From positions 1 to 8,314 of the forward strand of contig CBDVCD010000146.1 in NCBI GenBank assembly GCA_965372385.1: a DNA stretch of 8,314 nucleotides. The letters run 5' to 3'. A program made the position numbers and the translations under genes. This DNA comes from JASJBU01 sp965372385. GTDB taxonomy: Bacteria > Pseudomonadota > Gammaproteobacteria > Chromatiales > Chromatiaceae. How positions within the stretch are numbered: position 1 is the first letter of the stretch; the number at the start of each line of letters is the position of its first letter. This document shows positions 6,962-8,314 of the stretch, in pieces. A model generated the notes under the pieces. That model was not told the DNA's origin, made no database searches, and saw only the letters and a program-made list of their open reading frames with translations.

Positions 6962-7077
6962 AATAACGATTCATTAGTAAATCAGCATATATAGACATAT
7001 TTCATGACCCAGATCAGTACTCAATCTGGCTGTTGGCGATAATCTTATAATATATAAACATCTCTGCGGTGTTCACC
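6962..7077 (+). promoter_or_regulatory. Promoter region before the HupH-like gene and hydrogenase small subunit
   Basis: This 116-bp AT-rich gap holds a perfect -10 box, TATAAT at 7046-7051, but no recognisable -35 at 16-18 bases. In its place is a perfect dyad, CCAGAT-N9-ATCTGG at 7009-7029, centred about 39 bases before the expected start near 7058. That layout is typical of an activator-dependent promoter, so the structural genes may be switched separately from the protease. No sigma54 -24/-12 pair was found, and no clear terminator for the protease gene. Confidence 0.4.
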
Positions 7078-7527
7078 ATGCAAAAACTGCAGGACATTGA
7101 AGTACGTACGGAAAGTCCCTTTGGACCCGATCCCAATCATGGGAATGCGGCGCCAATTCTTCACGAGATTCGCCACGCCCTGCAACGGCTGCTAAATGAG
7201 GGCGAGACCACAACCATCGATCTGCGTTCCATCCCCTTTGGTCCTGGCGACGAGCTACAACTGCTCAAGATTCTGGGCCGGGGCGAAGTCGATGTACAGC
7301 TCGATGCCCTGGGTATGAGTGAGATATGGGAGAGCCGGTATGCCGGTGTCTGGCTCATCGACCACAAGAACCAGGCCGGCGAGCGTATCGCCCTGCAGAT
7401 AGAGGTTACACGGGTACCGGAGATTCTGCAGGCGCAGTCGGAGGATATTTCAGACTCCATTTCCCGGCTCGATGATCAACTTAAAGCAGCTGCCGGTTTG
7501 CCGGATGCTGGAGGACGTAATGGCTGA
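7078..7527 (+). CDS. Single-domain HupH/HyaF-like hydrogenase expression/formation protein
   Basis: A 149-residue protein. The conserved stretch is recognisable as the HupH C-terminal domain family: APILHEIRHALQRLLNEGE at 25-43, IDLRSIPFGPGDE at 47-59, LGRGEVDVQLDALG at 65-78, SEIWESRYAGVWLIDH at 80-95 and IEVTRVPEIL at 107-116. HupH and E. coli HyaF are usually about 280 residues with two such regions, but this protein holds one plus a charged tail. Family members have been linked to maturation of the small subunit and its iron-sulfur clusters in uptake hydrogenases; the mechanism is not settled. ATG 7078 is preferred (GGTG six bases upstream) over an in-frame GTG at 7069, which has no ribosome site. 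Its stop overlaps the small-subunit start, so co-translation with that subunit is likely, consistent with a dedicated role. Confidence 0.8.
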   Translation: MQKLQDIEVRTESPFGPDPNHGNAAPILHEIRHALQRLLNEGETTTIDLRSIPFGPGDELQLLKILGRGEVDVQLDALGMSEIWESRYAGVWLIDHKNQAGERIALQIEVTRVPEILQAQSEDISDSISRLDDQLKAAAGLPDAGGRNG

Positions 7528-8314
7528 TTTTACAAACTACAACAAGACATTGGGCGAAAGCCTGCGGCAAAACGGTGTCTCCCGCCGGGGTTTCTTGAAA
7601 TTCTGTGCAGCGACTGCCTCCATGATGGCACTGCCTCCCAGCATGGTGCCTGCGATTGCCGAAGCCCTGGAAAAGGCCAAACGGCCATCGGTGATCTGGC
7701 TCTCATTTCAGGAGTGCACCGGTTGTACCGAATCCCTGACCCGCAGCCATGCACCCACGATAGAAAGCCTCATCTTCGATCATATCTCCCTCGACTACCA
7801 CCACACCCTGCAGGCGGCCTCCGGTGAAGGTGCGGAGGCGGCCCGTGAGGCGGCCATGCAGGAGAATTATGGCAACTACCTGGTGGTGGTCGATGGCTCC
7901 ATCCCCCTGGCGGACCCGGGCTACTCGACCATAGCCGGGATCAGCAATCTGGATATGCTGCAAGAGACCGTGGCGGGAGCGGCGGCAGTGATAGCGGTGG
8001 GCACCTGTGCCGCTTTCGGCGGTCTGCCCCATGCCGATCCCAACCCCACCGGGGCGGTCTCCGTTTCGGAGATCGTCAAGGACAAACCGGTGATGAATGT
8101 GCCGGGTTGCCCGCCAATCCCGACGGTCATCTCAGGGGTGCTGGCCCACTTCCTTACCTTTGGCGGTCTGCCAGAGCTGGATGATCTGGGTCGGCCGGTG
8201 GTCTTCTACGGCAAGAGTATCCATGATCGCTGCTACCGGCGGCCGTTCTACGATAAGGGTCTGTTCGCCGAGACTTTCGACGATGAAGGGGCGCGCAAGG
8301 GTTGGTGTCTTTAT
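7520..8314 (+). CDS. hupS: [NiFe]-hydrogenase small subunit, Tat-exported, cut by the right edge
   Basis: The first 265 codons of a protein usually 350-380 long; no stop is reached. It carries the electron-transfer iron-sulfur clusters of a group 1 membrane-bound or periplasmic uptake hydrogenase. SRRGFLKFC at 21-29 is a Tat signal, followed by a hydrophobic stretch to about 47. Proximal [4Fe-4S] ligands are C66 and C69 (ECTGCTES), C163 (GTCAAFGG) and C197 (VPGCPPIP). Distal-cluster ligands begin with H235 and C238 (SIHDRCYRR) and C263 (GWCLY). The positions that are cysteine in oxygen-tolerant enzymes are glycine here (G68 and G168). ATG 7520 has GGAGG five bases upstream and overlaps the previous gene by 8 bp. 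The sequence resembles group 1e (Isp-type) small subunits, but this is recall and not a tested assignment. hynS or hyaA are alternative symbols. Confidence 0.96.
   Translation, partial: MADFTNYNKTLGESLRQNGVSRRGFLKFCAATASMMALPPSMVPAIAEALEKAKRPSVIWLSFQECTGCTESLTRSHAPTIESLIFDHISLDYHHTLQAASGEGAEAAREAAMQENYGNYLVVVDGSIPLADPGYSTIAGISNLDMLQETVAGAAAVIAVGTCAAFGGLPHADPNPTGAVSVSEIVKDKPVMNVPGCPPIPTVISGVLAHFLTFGGLPELDDLGRPVVFYGKSIHDRCYRRPFYDKGLFAETFDDEGARKGWCLY

Noticed and set aside
7027..7045. Sigma54 promoter (TGGC-N-GC) before the HupH-like gene
   Set aside because: CTGGCTGTTGGCG suggests parts of a -24/-12 site, but the TGC at the correct spacing is missing.
7069..7077. GTG start for the HupH-like gene, three residues upstream
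   Set aside because: No ribosome site precedes it, while GGTG is well placed for the ATG at 7078; the difference is small.
1..8314. CRISPR array, tRNA or rRNA genes, insertion sequence or phage genes
   Set aside because: No regularly spaced direct repeats, no tRNA cloverleaf, no transposase or integrase motif and no terminal inverted repeats were seen.

Overview
The window looks like chromosomal DNA from a GC-rich proteobacterium, most likely a gammaproteobacterium. The support is a FadE of E. coli architecture, Enterobacteria/Pseudomonas-style spacing and Shine-Dalgarno sites, and a GTAG-type REP-like palindrome. A hydrogen-using, perhaps chemolithotrophic, lifestyle is inferred from the hydrogenase genes. 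Genus or species cannot be named from the sequence alone.

Left part (1-3584, minus strand): a fatty-acid beta-oxidation group. Read in the direction of transcription it is a permuted papain-fold (peptidase C92, YiiX/YaeF-like) protein, then FadE acyl-CoA dehydrogenase overlapping it by 4 bp (ATGA), then, after 49 bp, the first 29 codons of a thiolase that runs off the left edge. FadE and thiolase catalyse the first and last steps of the beta-oxidation cycle. The C92-type protein may act on membrane lipids or lipoproteins, which is a guess from its family.

Middle (3585-3832): 248 bp without a gene. It holds a strongly AT-rich tract and a REP-like element just past hypD, and it separates the two functional blocks.

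Right part (3833-8314): a [NiFe]-hydrogenase block arranged around a short divergent promoter region at 6421-6472. Leftward runs hypC-hypA-hypB-hypD, which supplies Fe(CN)2CO assembly (HypC, HypD) and nickel insertion (HypA, HypB). Rightward runs the large-subunit maturation endopeptidase (TTG start). After a 116-bp regulatory gap come a single-domain HupH/HyaF-like protein and the Tat-exported hydrogenase small subunit, which is cut by the right edge at codon 265. hypE and hypF, the large subunit and the electron-transfer partners are not in the window. The small subunit has the ordinary four-cysteine proximal cluster ligands and lacks the two extra cysteines of oxygen-tolerant enzymes.

Nothing here is clearly an undescribed system. 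The points most worth a second look are the C92-fadE coupling, the hyp order without hypE/hypF, the single-domain HupH-like protein, and the promoter layouts around the hydrogenase genes.
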